Notes under the pieces: model-generated
Seen by the model: only the letters and a program-made list of their open reading frames with translations
Told to the model about the DNA's origin: nothing
The model's database searches: none
Made by a program: the position numbers and the translations under genes
Source of the DNA: Arthrobacter sp. PsM3
Lineage (GTDB): Bacteria; Actinomycetota; Actinomycetes; Actinomycetales; Micrococcaceae
Direction: 5' to 3'
Assembly (NCBI RefSeq): GCF_030433895.1
Contig: NZ_JARUXE010000003.1
Span: 62,001 to 126,000, forward strand
Length of the DNA stretch: 64,000 bases
Shown: piece after piece, positions 50,881 through 58,843 of the stretch
Position numbering within the stretch: position 1 is the first letter of the stretch
Layout of the letters: the number at the start of each line of letters is the position of its first letter

Positions 50881-52305
50881 TTAGCTCTCCGGGCCCGGGT
50901 CGGTGGTGGCTGCCGGCCGCGGGTCCCCGCCGGCCCCGGGCGCGATCAGGACCTCGAGGATGAAGTCGCGTTCCCGGTAGAGCCCGGCGTCTGCCCAGCC
51001 AAGCTGGCGGCGCGCGGCGGCGTGGACGGAATCGCCGTCGAGCTCCCAGCCGGAGATGGGGTGGCGCCAGTGGCACAGGGCCAGGGTGCCGCCGGGCAGG
51101 AGTGCGGCCTCGACCCGCCCGAACAGCTGAGCCAGCTCGCCGGGTGCGAGGTAGTAGCCCACCTCGGAGACCACGATCAGATCGAATCGGCCCTCCGGCC
51201 AGTCCTGCGGGACGGTGAGGTGGCGGGTCCGGGCGCCGGGCAGGTGCTCGAGGCGCCGGGCGGCGTAGGCCAGCGCGGCGCCGCTGGCATCGACGGCCAG
51301 GAAGCTGGCGCAGCGCTGCGCGAGGTCCACGCTGAGGGTCCCGATCGAACAGCCGATCTCGAGTCCCGCGTTGTAGTTCAGGCCGGGGAGGGCCGCGAGG
51401 GTGAGCGCGCGTTTGCGGTGCTCGTACCAGCTGGTGGTGTACTGCCAGGGGTCGTCGGTTCCGGTGTGGACTGCGTCGAAGACGCCTTCCGCGTCGGCGG
51501 CGGCGTAGGAATTGGTGCTGCTGGCGGCGGCCGGGCGCTGCCACGCGAAGGTCTCGAACGGCCGTTCGAAGTGCTCCAGGAAGGCCGGCGGGAGCAGCAC
51601 CTCGTCCCCCGGCTGGCCGGACAGCGCCCGGACCTGCGAGGTGTGGGAGGCCATGGCCGCAGCCTTGGCCTGCCGTTCGGCGGGATCCAGCGGCAGCCGC
51701 AGCCAGGACTGCCAGGCCGGGTCCGCGGCGTCCGCCCAGAGCCAGTACCAAATGGGGTACTCCAGCAACCCGTGGCCGCCGGCACCGGCGGCCTCGGCGG
51801 CGGCGGAGCCCAGTGCCTCGTGGTCGGTGTGGCCGTCATGCCGGTAGGGCGCCACGAGGGTGATGCGCTCCGCCGGCAGTCCCGAAGCGGCAGCTTCTGC
51901 GATGGCGCGCTGCAGCGCCGCGTGCACCTCCGCCCGGTGGTCGGCGAGCCTGCCGTCCGGCAGGGCGAGGAACCGCCAGCCCGGGTCCGGGAGCAACTGC
52001 CTGAGCGCGCCGCCGAATTCCCGGAGCCGGACGGCGGCGAGTTGTTCCGGCGTCGTACTTGGTGAGTCCGGGTGCGAGGCCTCCCCTGCCGTGCACAACA
52101 GCACCGTGATGCGGGCCCCGAGCCTCCGCAGCCGGACCATCAGCCCGCCGGCCCCGAGGGATTCGTCGTCCGGGTGTGCGGCCAGGACGATGAACGCCCG
52201 CCCGGCGAGTTCCCCGGCGTCGAGCGGCAGTTCCGGAAGGGCAGCCAGTCCGCTGGCTGCCCAGGCGTCCTCGCTGGTTCCGGCGTCCTCGTGAGTGAAG
52301 CTCAC
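50881..52305 (-). CDS. PIG-L deacetylase fused to NodS-like SAM methyltransferase
   Basis: 474 residues, two domains. The first (about 25-235) is a PIG-L/LmbE zinc deacetylase with AHPDDESLGAGGL and the distal ligand motif RHDGHTDHEALG, which removes acetyl from N-acetylglucosamine-type sugars. The second (about 285-455) is a class I methyltransferase with LEIGCSIGTLSVDLA as SAM loop, VDASGAAL and VVSEVGYYL, most like NodS-family N-methyltransferases. The start GTG 52305 overlaps the upstream stop as GTGA, so translation is coupled. Fusion of the two steps suggests deacetylation followed by methylation of the freed amine (inference). Confidence 0.87.
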   Translation of the reverse strand: MSFTHEDAGTSEDAWAASGLAALPELPLDAGELAGRAFIVLAAHPDDESLGAGGLMVRLRRLGARITVLLCTAGEASHPDSPSTTPEQLAAVRLREFGGALRQLLPDPGWRFLALPDGRLADHRAEVHAALQRAIAEAAASGLPAERITLVAPYRHDGHTDHEALGSAAAEAAGAGGHGLLEYPIWYWLWADAADPAWQSWLRLPLDPAERQAKAAAMASHTSQVRALSGQPGDEVLLPPAFLEHFERPFETFAWQRPAAASSTNSYAAADAEGVFDAVHTGTDDPWQYTTSWYEHRKRALTLAALPGLNYNAGLEIGCSIGTLSVDLAQRCASFLAVDASGAALAYAARRLEHLPGARTRHLTVPQDWPEGRFDLIVVSEVGYYLAPGELAQLFGRVEAALLPGGTLALCHWRHPISGWELDGDSVHAAARRQLGWADAGLYRERDFILEVLIAPGAGGDPRPAATTDPGPES

Positions 52306-53408
52306 CACGGGTGGTCCCCCTTGAGTGTGAGGGCACCGAGCTGGGCGTCGTCGCGCATGCCGTGGTGCTGGCGGATGTAGAGGGAGAGGTCGGCCATGCG
52401 TTTTCCGTAGACGGGGTCGAAGGCGAGCGGGCCGGGGCCGAGGTTGCGGCTGACCAGCGTCTGGATGCGTTCGACGGCGGTGGCGATGTTGCCGCGGACC
52501 CGGAGGGCCTCGCTCCAGGCCCCGGTGCCGGAGAGTTCCCCGGCATCGATCCGCGCGGCGGACCGGGCGAGGTATCCGGTCAGGGCAGTCAGTGTGCGGT
52601 CGATCTCGCCAAGGTGGGCCAGCGCCAGCTGGTCCGGTTCGCGGCCGCCGCCGGCCGCCTTGAGCAGGGAATCCGTGAAGCCGCGGGCCACCGCGACGGC
52701 GCCGCCCAGCCAGCAGGCCGCCACGCCCATGCCGCCCCAGGCGAAGCCGGGCCGGCGGTAGTACCAGCCGGAGTCGCCCAGCGGCACGGCCGGAACGGCG
52801 TCGAAGTGCACGGTGCCGCTGGGGATTTCCGTGAGTCCCCGGCTGGTCCACTGCGGATCCTCGAAGCTGACGCCATGGGCATGGAGGTCGACGGCGAAGG
52901 CCGCACGGCCGCCGTCGTCCAGATGGGCGGTCACGACGGCGTGGTCCAGCTGGGCGGCCAGGGAGCACCACGGTTTGGAACCGTGCAGCAGGAAACAGCC
53001 GTCCGCCGGCTTGGCCTCAAGCCGCAGGCCGGCGGCTTCGGCGGCAAACACACCCCAGGCGCCGTCGAAGTGGACGCCGTCAACGTCCGGGCAGTCCCCG
53101 CCGTTCAGGACCGCCTGCCCGGTGGCCTGGGCGAGGATTGCGGAGGCGTCCAAGTGGGGTTCGATGGCCCGGCCCGCGGCGACGTCAATGGCCGTGACGG
53201 ACGCCAGGATTTCCCACAGGAACGCGGTCCGGCCCTCGCCGGGATTCGGGGCTGCTGCTGCGGCGGTTTTGGCCAGCTCCAGCAGTGCCGGGACGTCGCC
53301 GACGGCCGACGCGGCCGCCGCGAGCAGGGGGCTGAGCCCGGCCAGGCGATCCGGTGCGGAGCTGATCCGCACGGCGAGGGGCCGCTGGGAATCGGGGGTC
53401 CGGTTCAT
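52302..53408 (-). CDS. acyl-CoA-dehydrogenase-like flavoprotein
   Basis: 368 residues with the acyl-CoA dehydrogenase fold. The middle beta-domain region contains GSKPWCSLAAQLDHAVVTA and GLTEIPSGTVHFDAVPAVPLG, and the C-terminal helices begin FAWGGMGVAACWLGGAVAVARG. The usual C-terminal Glu/Arg region of true dehydrogenases (YGG-type segment and RDAR) is not seen; the end reads YIRQHHGMRDDAQLG. It may thus be an oxidase, hydroxylase or non-catalytic relative. It is the first gene of the cluster with the PIG-L/methyltransferase and GT2 genes, coupled by a 4-nt overlap. Confidence 0.8.
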   Translation of the reverse strand: MNRTPDSQRPLAVRISSAPDRLAGLSPLLAAAASAVGDVPALLELAKTAAAAAPNPGEGRTAFLWEILASVTAIDVAAGRAIEPHLDASAILAQATGQAVLNGGDCPDVDGVHFDGAWGVFAAEAAGLRLEAKPADGCFLLHGSKPWCSLAAQLDHAVVTAHLDDGGRAAFAVDLHAHGVSFEDPQWTSRGLTEIPSGTVHFDAVPAVPLGDSGWYYRRPGFAWGGMGVAACWLGGAVAVARGFTDSLLKAAGGGREPDQLALAHLGEIDRTLTALTGYLARSAARIDAGELSGTGAWSEALRVRGNIATAVERIQTLVSRNLGPGPLAFDPVYGKRMADLSLYIRQHHGMRDDAQLGALTLKGDHPW

Positions 53409-53495
53409 GTGGTGGCCTGTTCTCCTTCGAGGTGCGTCTGCTGCTGTCGGCGTCCATGCCTGACGGCCGGGCTACTGCCGAGTAGTTCCAGGCCG

Positions 53496-53516
53496 CTCCA
53501 TAAATCTAAGCACACT
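53496..53516 (-). promoter_or_regulatory. CTAAG-CACA-CTTAG dyad and possible promoter of the glycoconjugate cluster
   Basis: A perfect 5-bp inverted repeat spaced by 4 nt lies near 53505-53518 in an AT-rich patch about 100 nt before the first gene. On the minus strand the sequence reads GTGCTTAGATTTATGG, which contains a TAGATT-like -10. Candidate only; boundaries are approximate. Confidence 0.35.
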
Positions 53517-53573
53517 TAGCACTTTCGGGATTCCGCTCGTAGCTCCCGTGCCGGCGCGATGGCCGCCGCGCGG

Positions 53574-54251
53574 CTACACCACCCGCGCCAGGGCGAAGCC
53601 GTCCCAGCCTTTGGAGCCCACGGTCTGGATCACGGTGCCGTCCAGCCGGGGGTCCCCGCCCAGCATCTTCACAGCGCTGATGATGCCCGGGGCGTTGACG
53701 GCGTCCAGGGCGGGGTCCAGCACCGCGCCCTCCCAGACCACGTTGTCCATCACGACGGCGGTGCCCGGCCTGCCGAGGCGGATGGCCCAGTCGAGGTAGT
53801 GCGGGTTGTTTTCCTTGTCCGCGTCGATGAACACGAAATCGAAGGGCTCGGCACCCTCGTCGGCGAGCGCCTGCAGGGTATCGAGTGCCGCCCCGACCCG
53901 GATCTCCACGAGGTGGCCCAAACCGGCGAAGTCGACGTTGGCGCGGGCCACGGCGGCGTGTTTGGAGAGGTATTCGCACGTGATCAGCCGGCCGCCGTCG
54001 GGCAGCCCCTGGGCCATCCAGATGGTGCTGAACCCAGCTAGCGTCCCGATTTCCAGCACGCGGCGGGCACCCGCGAGCTGGACGAGGAGTTTGAGCAGTT
54101 TGCCGGCTGTGGGGGCGACTTCGATAGGCGGCATGCCCGCCTCGCGGGCGGTGCTGACGGCGCGTTTCAGGGTGCTGTCAGGGCGGACCACAACCTCGGA
54201 CAGGAATTCCTCGACGGCGGTCCAGCGGGCGGTGGGCTGATGCTCGAACAT
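53574..54251 (-). CDS. SAM-dependent O-methyltransferase (class I, family 3)
   Basis: 225 residues of the cation-dependent catechol/caffeoyl-CoA type. The SAM site is VLEIGTLAGFSTIWMAQGLP, with the acidic loop ITCEYLSKHAAVARANVDFAG and the metal-binding FDFVFIDADKENN plus DNVVWEGAV. All ligands (Asp, Asp, Asn) are present, so it should be active on a vicinal diol or phenol. It lies 166 nt upstream-side of the glycoconjugate cluster, on the same strand but after it in orientation; whether it belongs to that pathway is unclear. Confidence 0.9.
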   Translation of the reverse strand: MFEHQPTARWTAVEEFLSEVVVRPDSTLKRAVSTAREAGMPPIEVAPTAGKLLKLLVQLAGARRVLEIGTLAGFSTIWMAQGLPDGGRLITCEYLSKHAAVARANVDFAGLGHLVEIRVGAALDTLQALADEGAEPFDFVFIDADKENNPHYLDWAIRLGRPGTAVVMDNVVWEGAVLDPALDAVNAPGIISAVKMLGGDPRLDGTVIQTVGSKGWDGFALARVV

Positions 54252-54333
54252 GCCCCAAGTCTTCCAGCTGACCCGGCCCGGCGGTAGGCCGCTGGCCGCC
54301 TACTGGAGCCGGATGTCCTGCGGCACCGCCGCA

Positions 54334-54681
54334 CTAGTCGCCGAGGGCCTGTTCCAGGCGGTCCAGCTTCCCGTTGAGTTCTCCTATGTAGCCCGGGCGG
54401 ATGTCTGCCTTGATGACGAGGGAGACCCTGCTGCCGTAGCGGCCCACCGCCTCGGTGGCCCGCTTCACGACGTCGAAGACCTCATCCCACTCCCCTTCAA
54501 TCGTGGTGAACATCGAGTCGGTGTGGTTCGGCAGGCCGGATTCACGGACGATCCGTACGGCTTCGGCGACGGCGTCGTGGACCGAGGCCTCGTCCGCCGC
54601 TATGGCCGCCGAACCGGCGGGTGCGTCATCGGCCTGGCGCGCGGGACGGCCTGAGGGTGCGACAGAAAATGCTAACAACAT
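54334..54681 (-). CDS. MTH1187/YkoF-type thiamine-binding protein
   Basis: 115 residues. The start MLLAFSVAPSG and the later MFTTIEGEWDEVFDVVKRATEAV match the DUF77/MTH1187 family, whose ferredoxin-like dimers bind thiamine or a related compound. An insertion of about 18 Ala/Gly-rich residues (RPARQADDAPAGSAAIAADE) follows the first strand. The pyrimidine pocket residues cannot be judged further. It is monocistronic and divergent from the TetR gene at 54849. Confidence 0.85.
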   Translation of the reverse strand: MLLAFSVAPSGRPARQADDAPAGSAAIAADEASVHDAVAEAVRIVRESGLPNHTDSMFTTIEGEWDEVFDVVKRATEAVGRYGSRVSLVIKADIRPGYIGELNGKLDRLEQALGD

Positions 54682-54801
54682 GGCACCAGTCTTTCACGTA
54701 CTCCCAGTTAGTGGCGGTGTGGACGGGGCCTGGATCTGTCCCCCCTCCCGGTCCGGACGCGGCCTGGAGCAATCCGCGGAATCCGTCACATTAGTCACTA
54801 C

Positions 54802-54819
54802 CCGGGAGTAATCTCCCGG
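54802..54819. promoter_or_regulatory. operator-like palindrome upstream of tetR
   Basis: CCGGGAG-TAAT-CTCCCGG, a perfect 18-bp dyad 29 nt before the TetR start. It is likely the autoregulatory site and may also affect the divergent thiamine-binding gene. Confidence 0.6.
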
Positions 54820-54848
54820 CCCCGGCCGTGCGTTGCTAACCTAGGCAA

Positions 54849-55481
54849 ATGAACCGGGTAGCAGACCGCAGGCCGCTCCGCGCCGATGCCGCGCGGAACG
54901 TGGACAAAATCATCACGGCCGCCCGCCAGTGCTTCCGGGAGCATGGCCCCGAGGTCCCGCTGCAGACCATCGCCGTGACCGCCGGAGTGGGACCGGCCAC
55001 ACTGTTCAGAAACTTCGCTGACAAGGAAGAACTGGTCCTCGCGGCACTGCACCGGCAGCTCGGGCTGATCGTCGATCCGGTCATTGAGGAGGCCCTCGCC
55101 GGACCGGACGCCGCCGATGGCCTGTTCCGTGTCATTGATGCGCTCATGGGCGTGGCCAGCGAGGAAGCCAACCTCTTGGGAGCCGTCGCCGGCCGGCGCG
55201 GGCTGCTGACCGGGATCACGGGGGACCTGATCGAATCCGTGGCTGTGCTCCTGGGCCGCGGTCAGGGCCAGGGCACCCTGCGCAGCGACATTTCGATGAC
55301 GGACCTGATCCGTTTGCTGGCCATGCTGATCGGCGTCGTGGACACGATGGAGGCAGGCTCGGATGCCTGGCGCCGACCGGTCGCCCTCGTCGAGGACGCC
55401 ATTCGCACGGAGCGCCCGCAACGGCCGCTGCCGCCCCAGGCGCCGCTGCCTGGCACCGCGTTCGACGCTGTGCTCGGCTAG
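54849..55481 (+). CDS. TetR family transcriptional regulator
   Basis: 210 residues. The N-terminal domain (RNVDKIITAARQCFREHGPEVPLQTIAVTAGVGPATLFRNFADKEELVLAAL) is a complete TetR helix-turn-helix. The C-terminal domain contains the SetR/TetR_C-like DAADGLFRVIDALMG region. A perfect dyad lies 29 nt upstream. The YkvA-like membrane gene follows after 38 nt on the same strand and is a probable co-transcribed target. Confidence 0.9.
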   Translation: MNRVADRRPLRADAARNVDKIITAARQCFREHGPEVPLQTIAVTAGVGPATLFRNFADKEELVLAALHRQLGLIVDPVIEEALAGPDAADGLFRVIDALMGVASEEANLLGAVAGRRGLLTGITGDLIESVAVLLGRGQGQGTLRSDISMTDLIRLLAMLIGVVDTMEAGSDAWRRPVALVEDAIRTERPQRPLPPQAPLPGTAFDAVLG

Positions 55482-55519
55482 AACTCCTGTGGCGCTATGC
55501 GCGCAGGCACCCGGAAACG

Positions 55520-55834
55520 GTGACGATGAAGGATGCGTTGCGGTTGCTGCCGGACCTGTTGAGACTTCTGCCGCGGCTGGTCGCTGACCGGACTCTGGGC
55601 GCCGGGGTGCGGATCCGGCTAGCCCTGCTCCTGGCCTACCTGCTCTCACCGATCGACCTTGTACCGGATTTCGTGCCCGTGATCGGGTACGCCGACGACG
55701 TGGTTATTGTGGCCCTCGTCCTGCGCGCCGTGATCGCGCGGGCGGGCGAGGATGCCCTGCGCCGGCACTGGCCGGGAACGCCAGAGGGGCTGCAGCTCAC
55801 CCTCAGGCTCGGCGGCCTCGGAGCGCCGCTGTAG
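55520..55834 (+). CDS. YkvA/DUF1232 membrane protein
   Basis: 104 residues. The DUF1232 signature LLAYLLSPIDLVPDFVPVIGYADDVVIVALVLRAVI is complete; the S-P-I-D-L-V-P-D-F-V-P core is diagnostic. Two membrane or membrane-surface helices are predicted. No function is established for the family. Start GTG 55520 or ATG 55526 cannot be decided because neither has a clear ribosome binding site. It follows the TetR gene and probably shares its transcript. Confidence 0.85.
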   Translation: MTMKDALRLLPDLLRLLPRLVADRTLGAGVRIRLALLLAYLLSPIDLVPDFVPVIGYADDVVIVALVLRAVIARAGEDALRRHWPGTPEGLQLTLRLGGLGAPL

Positions 55835-55855
55835 GAATGCGGGCGCTGTGGGACT

Positions 55856-56584
55856 TCAGGCACTGAAGGCCGTTGCCTCGGGACCGCCGTCGAACCTGCG
55901 CAGGATCTCACCGGCGACGATCCGGAGCTTGACGTTCCTGGTGTTGGAGACCTTGGACAGCATCGAAAACGCTTCCGACTGCGAGCAGCGGCTCTGTGCC
56001 ATGAGGATGCCGGTGGCCAGGTTGATGTCGGTCCGCGACCGCATGGCCATCAGCAGGTCCCGGTTCACGCCCCGGGCGGCTTCGAACCGGACAGCCAGCT
56101 TCGTCACTTTGGCGGCGCGGACGGCGAACGCCCCGCAGGCTCCCACGGCACCGTCGTCGAAAGCCTCGGGGGACGTCGAAAGGAAGGTCAGGGTGGCCGC
56201 TGCGTCCGGGTCGTCAATCAGCGAAACGGCGAAAATACTGCGGCTCCCACGCTGGGCAGCCGCCCGCTGGTAGCGCCTCCAGCGGGGATCCATCGTCGTG
56301 TCCGGCACCAGCACCGGCATCCCGGTCTGCTGCGCCTCCAGCCCCGGGCCCTCCCCAACGTCGTCCTGCAGCCGGTCCAGGGCCCCGGCGTCGGGGTCAC
56401 CGGCGGCCAGGGCCAGCGGCCTGCGTTTCCGGGCGACCCGCACCGAACAGACCACCGGGCGCCCGGTTTCAGCTGCGGCGAAATCGGCCGCCAGGTCGGA
56501 CAGTTGACGGAGGAAATCCTCCAGGACTTCATTGTCCAGCAACAGATCCTGCAGGTGCTCCGAGAGCCGGGTTTTCAGCATCAA
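55856..56584 (-). CDS. GAF-ANTAR transcription antitermination regulator
   Basis: 242 residues. A GAF sensor domain (about 15-165) precedes a C-terminal ANTAR domain (about 172-232) with ALA-type RNA-binding helices: RTDINLATGILMAQSRCSQSEAFSMLSKVSNTRNVKLRIVAGEIL. ANTAR proteins bind paired RNA hexaloop hairpins and prevent termination; the GAF domain senses a small ligand or redox cue. The start ATG at 56584 overlaps the stop of a small upstream gene by ATGA, so expression is coupled. Target transcripts are not visible here. Confidence 0.9.
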   Translation of the reverse strand: MMLKTRLSEHLQDLLLDNEVLEDFLRQLSDLAADFAAAETGRPVVCSVRVARKRRPLALAAGDPDAGALDRLQDDVGEGPGLEAQQTGMPVLVPDTTMDPRWRRYQRAAAQRGSRSIFAVSLIDDPDAAATLTFLSTSPEAFDDGAVGACGAFAVRAAKVTKLAVRFEAARGVNRDLLMAMRSRTDINLATGILMAQSRCSQSEAFSMLSKVSNTRNVKLRIVAGEILRRFDGGPEATAFSA

Positions 56585-56772
56585 TCCTCCGCGGGCTTCT
56601 CTTTGGCTTCCAGCAAGTGGTGCTGCAGTTTCTCTTCAGCCTCCCGCCGGCGCCGGGCCATCTCCCTTAGCTCGCGGGTGGACTCCGCCCCCGGCGGAAC
56701 GAACGGTTCGTGCGGCTTGGAGTGCTGACCTTTGCCGGGCGCAGGGGTAGCCGGATCGTCGTTGTCGCTCAT
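56581..56772 (-). CDS. small charged hypothetical protein, coupled to the ANTAR gene
   Basis: 63 residues, strongly charged. The first 30 residues are Pro/Asp-rich and probably disordered; the rest is an amphipathic helix, ESTRELREMARRRREAEEKLQH followed by HLLEAKEKPAED, with coiled-coil potential. It overlaps the ANTAR gene by 4 nt, which supports a real coding gene. No family is recognised. It may assist the regulator or simply lead its translation. Confidence 0.6.
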   Translation of the reverse strand: MSDNDDPATPAPGKGQHSKPHEPFVPPGAESTRELREMARRRREAEEKLQHHLLEAKEKPAED

Positions 56773-56904
56773 ATCCGAATGCTCCCACGGGGATTCGGCG
56801 GCAAGTAGGGACTAAAGACCGTTACGGAGCGGTACGGCAAAAGTGGCGGGGCTGCTAGGGCGAGTCTCCCAATTGGTTCTTGTCGGCTTTGGCGCGCTGG
56901 AAAC

Positions 56905-57474
56905 ATGTCGCGTACCGCGATCCTCACCGATGCCCAATGGGAGCGGATTGAATCGTTGATGCCCAGTTCCGACGGGAGCCGCGGGAGACCGTTCCAAACC
57001 ACCGTCCGATCGTCAAGGGCATTATCTACCGTTTCCGGGCGGGAATTCCTTGACGCGACCTGGCGGAGACCTTCGGCACGTCGCAGACAGTCGGGAAACC
57101 CCACCGCCGCTTCCACACGGGGTGGACCTGTCGAATTACGTGAATCTGTTGGAGGAACCGCTCGACCACGGGATCGGGAGGTCCCGCGGCTGGCTGACAA
57201 CGAAGATTCATCGCCTCTGTGCCGGCAAGATGCGCCCGCGGGTCAAGTTGCTTGGTCCCGGGCAGGGCGGGGACTCCCCGATATTCCCGCACCTACTGGA
57301 CTCCGCAGCGTTTCCCGACCGGGTCTGGTCAGGGCACGTTCCGCCCGGAGCGGGACTCGGCGGACAAGGATTACTCCTCGAAAGCCAAAGGGTCTTCTGC
57401 ACCGGCGCGGCATCCAGGCAGTGATCCCGGAGCGCTCCGACCAGGAAGCGAACCGCAAACGCCACCTAGCCTCC
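56905..57474 (+). pseudogene. decayed IS5-family (IS427-like) transposase
   Basis: Recognisable pieces of one transposase appear in several frames. MSRTAILTDAQWERIESLMP plus SSDGSRGRPF is the N-terminus (56905 on). KGIIYRFRAGIP-type sequence can be read from about 57012. LDHGIGRSRGWLTTKIHRL and GGDSPIFPHLL come from about 57153-57300, and ADKDYSS with RRGIQAVIPERSDQEANRKRH from about 57360-57465. Several frameshifts and a central deletion are present, and the DDE catalytic end is missing where the polysaccharide deacetylase gene begins. The element cannot move. The upstream GAGTCTCCCAATTGGTTC may be part of the old end. Confidence 0.75.
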
Positions 57475-58209
57475 GGCGGGCGCGACCACGACGGCCGGGG
57501 AGCCTTGGTTGATCGGGTTGGCCTTGGCGGATGGAGCGACCACCCCGAACTCGAAGCCCTTGGCCCGCAGTGCGTCGATGGTGGAGGCCAAGTACGTCCA
57601 CTGCGTTGAGCGGCAGGAAAGGACGTCCTCAGCGTCGTGGAGCAGGATGATGGCGCCGGGCACCGCCTCCGCCATTACATACTTCTTGACGCCGGCCGCA
57701 CCGGGGCACTCGAAGTCGCCGGGGTTACCGACGTTCCAGTGCCAGAGAACCCCGCCGCTCATACCGATGGTCTTGAGGTAGCCCGACGAGTAAGAGGTGC
57801 TGTTGCCGAACGGGAAGCGCATGATCTTGGGCGCCTCACCGGTGATGGCCTTGATGGCGTCGTTGGTGCGGTCGATCTGCTGCTTTTGCTGCGCCTTGCT
57901 GATGTCGGGGAAGTTGGCGTGATCCCACGAGTGGTTGCCGATCACGTGCCCCTCAGCCTTGATCCGGCGGACGAGGTCGGGGTACTGCTGGGCGTGGGAG
58001 CCCTCGAGGAAGAACGTCGCCTTGACGCCCTTCTGCTTGAGGACGTCGAGGACGAACGCGGTGCGCTGGGGCGAGGGCCCGTCGTCAAAAGTCAGGCCGA
58101 TCAGCGGTTTGTCGGCGGCTTGGGCTGCCACGGTGGGGCCGCCGGCCAGCAGGGCCAGGACCAAGCTCGCGGCGGCCAGGGCCGTCACGGCAATCTTCCT
58201 CTTCTTCAT
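57466..58209 (-). CDS. secreted polysaccharide deacetylase (CE4)
   Basis: 247 residues: a signal peptide ending near AAQAADKP, then a full NodB domain. Motif 1 is TFDDGP (Asp42, Asp43), motif 2 HSWDH (His93, His97), motif 3 RFPFGNS and the late motif LLHDAED, so all metal and catalytic residues are present. Probable substrates are peptidoglycan or chitin oligomers. GGAAGG lies 9 nt before ATG 58209, which is preferred over TTG 58218. Its end abuts an IS remnant, and a promoter-like pair is visible upstream. A second CE4 gene at 35305 has an altered motif. Confidence 0.9.
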   Translation of the reverse strand: MKKRKIAVTALAAASLVLALLAGGPTVAAQAADKPLIGLTFDDGPSPQRTAFVLDVLKQKGVKATFFLEGSHAQQYPDLVRRIKAEGHVIGNHSWDHANFPDISKAQQKQQIDRTNDAIKAITGEAPKIMRFPFGNSTSYSSGYLKTIGMSGGVLWHWNVGNPGDFECPGAAGVKKYVMAEAVPGAIILLHDAEDVLSCRSTQWTYLASTIDALRAKGFEFGVVAPSAKANPINQGSPAVVVAPAGG

Positions 58210-58259
58210 GGTGCTCAACCTTCCGTTCTCAAGGTGGTCTTCACCCTTGCTAGAGGTGC

Positions 58260-58288
58260 ACCATACTGCGCCGCTGAGGCGCTGTAAA
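58260..58288 (-). promoter_or_regulatory. sigma-70-like promoter of the deacetylase gene
   Basis: On the minus strand TTTACA (58288-58283) and TATGGT (58265-58260) are separated by 17 nt, giving 5/6 and 4/6 matches to housekeeping consensus. Transcription would begin about 45 nt before the start at 58209. Confidence 0.5.
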
Positions 58289-58420
58289 CAACTACTCGCT
58301 CGCCATGCCTGCGCCGCGACCAGCAGTCCGGATGAAATCCACCTGATGCCCCCCCATCAATTCCCGCGTGCCCACGTAAATCTCCGTTGGGCGCTTTCGG
58401 GCACGTGATCCACTCAGAAA

Positions 58421-58440
58421 GGCCATGAAACATCATGGCC
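58421..58440 (-). terminator. hairpin terminator of the azl operon
   Basis: GGCCATG-N6-CATGGCC forms a perfect 7-bp stem. On the minus strand TTTCT follows, giving a classical intrinsic terminator about 95 nt after the azlD stop. Confidence 0.65.
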
Positions 58441-58531
58441 TCAGAGATGAAAAAGCTCCTCGGGGAGCGGTCGGCCACCAGTAAGGCCGCTCCGGGCGAT
58501 CCTGGACCGGTGCGACTCACAGAGCAGCCTG

Positions 58532-58843
58532 CTAGCCCCAGCCAAGCAGCCGGAGCCCGGCAGCCGCGCCGGCGCCGGCGAGGACGACCACCAGGAAAGG
58601 CGCCCGGAAGACCAGGGCGATGCCGGCCGCGGTCAGTGCCCCGAGGCGCGCATCCAGTGCCAGCGTCTGCCCCGAGGCCACGGTGTTCACGATCGTCAGG
58701 GACGCCAGCAGCCCGATGGTCATGGTCCCGGCGATCCGCGACATCCGCGGGTCACGGAGCACGCTGGCGGGGACCAGGTAGCCCAGCAGTTTCCAGGCGT
58801 AGGCCAGCAGGCAGGAGAGCAGCAGCCACATCCACAGCGTCAT
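58532..58843 (-). CDS. azlD: AzlD-type branched-chain amino acid exporter subunit
   Basis: 103 residues with three hydrophobic helices. The start TLWMWLLLSCLLAYAWKLLGYL and the later ARLGALTAAGIALVFRAPFLVVVLAGAGAAAGLRLL are typical of AzlD, the small partner of AzlC in export of branched-chain amino acids or their analogues. ATG 58843 overlaps the azlC stop as ATGA. It is the last gene of the DoxX-azlC-azlD operon, followed by a terminator hairpin. Confidence 0.88.
   Translation of the reverse strand: MTLWMWLLLSCLLAYAWKLLGYLVPASVLRDPRMSRIAGTMTIGLLASLTIVNTVASGQTLALDARLGALTAAGIALVFRAPFLVVVLAGAGAAAGLRLLGWG

Noticed and set aside
58215-58520. 101-codon minus-strand frame upstream of the deacetylase gene.
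   Set aside because: It covers the terminator and promoter signals, lacks a ribosome binding site and has no protein-like pattern.
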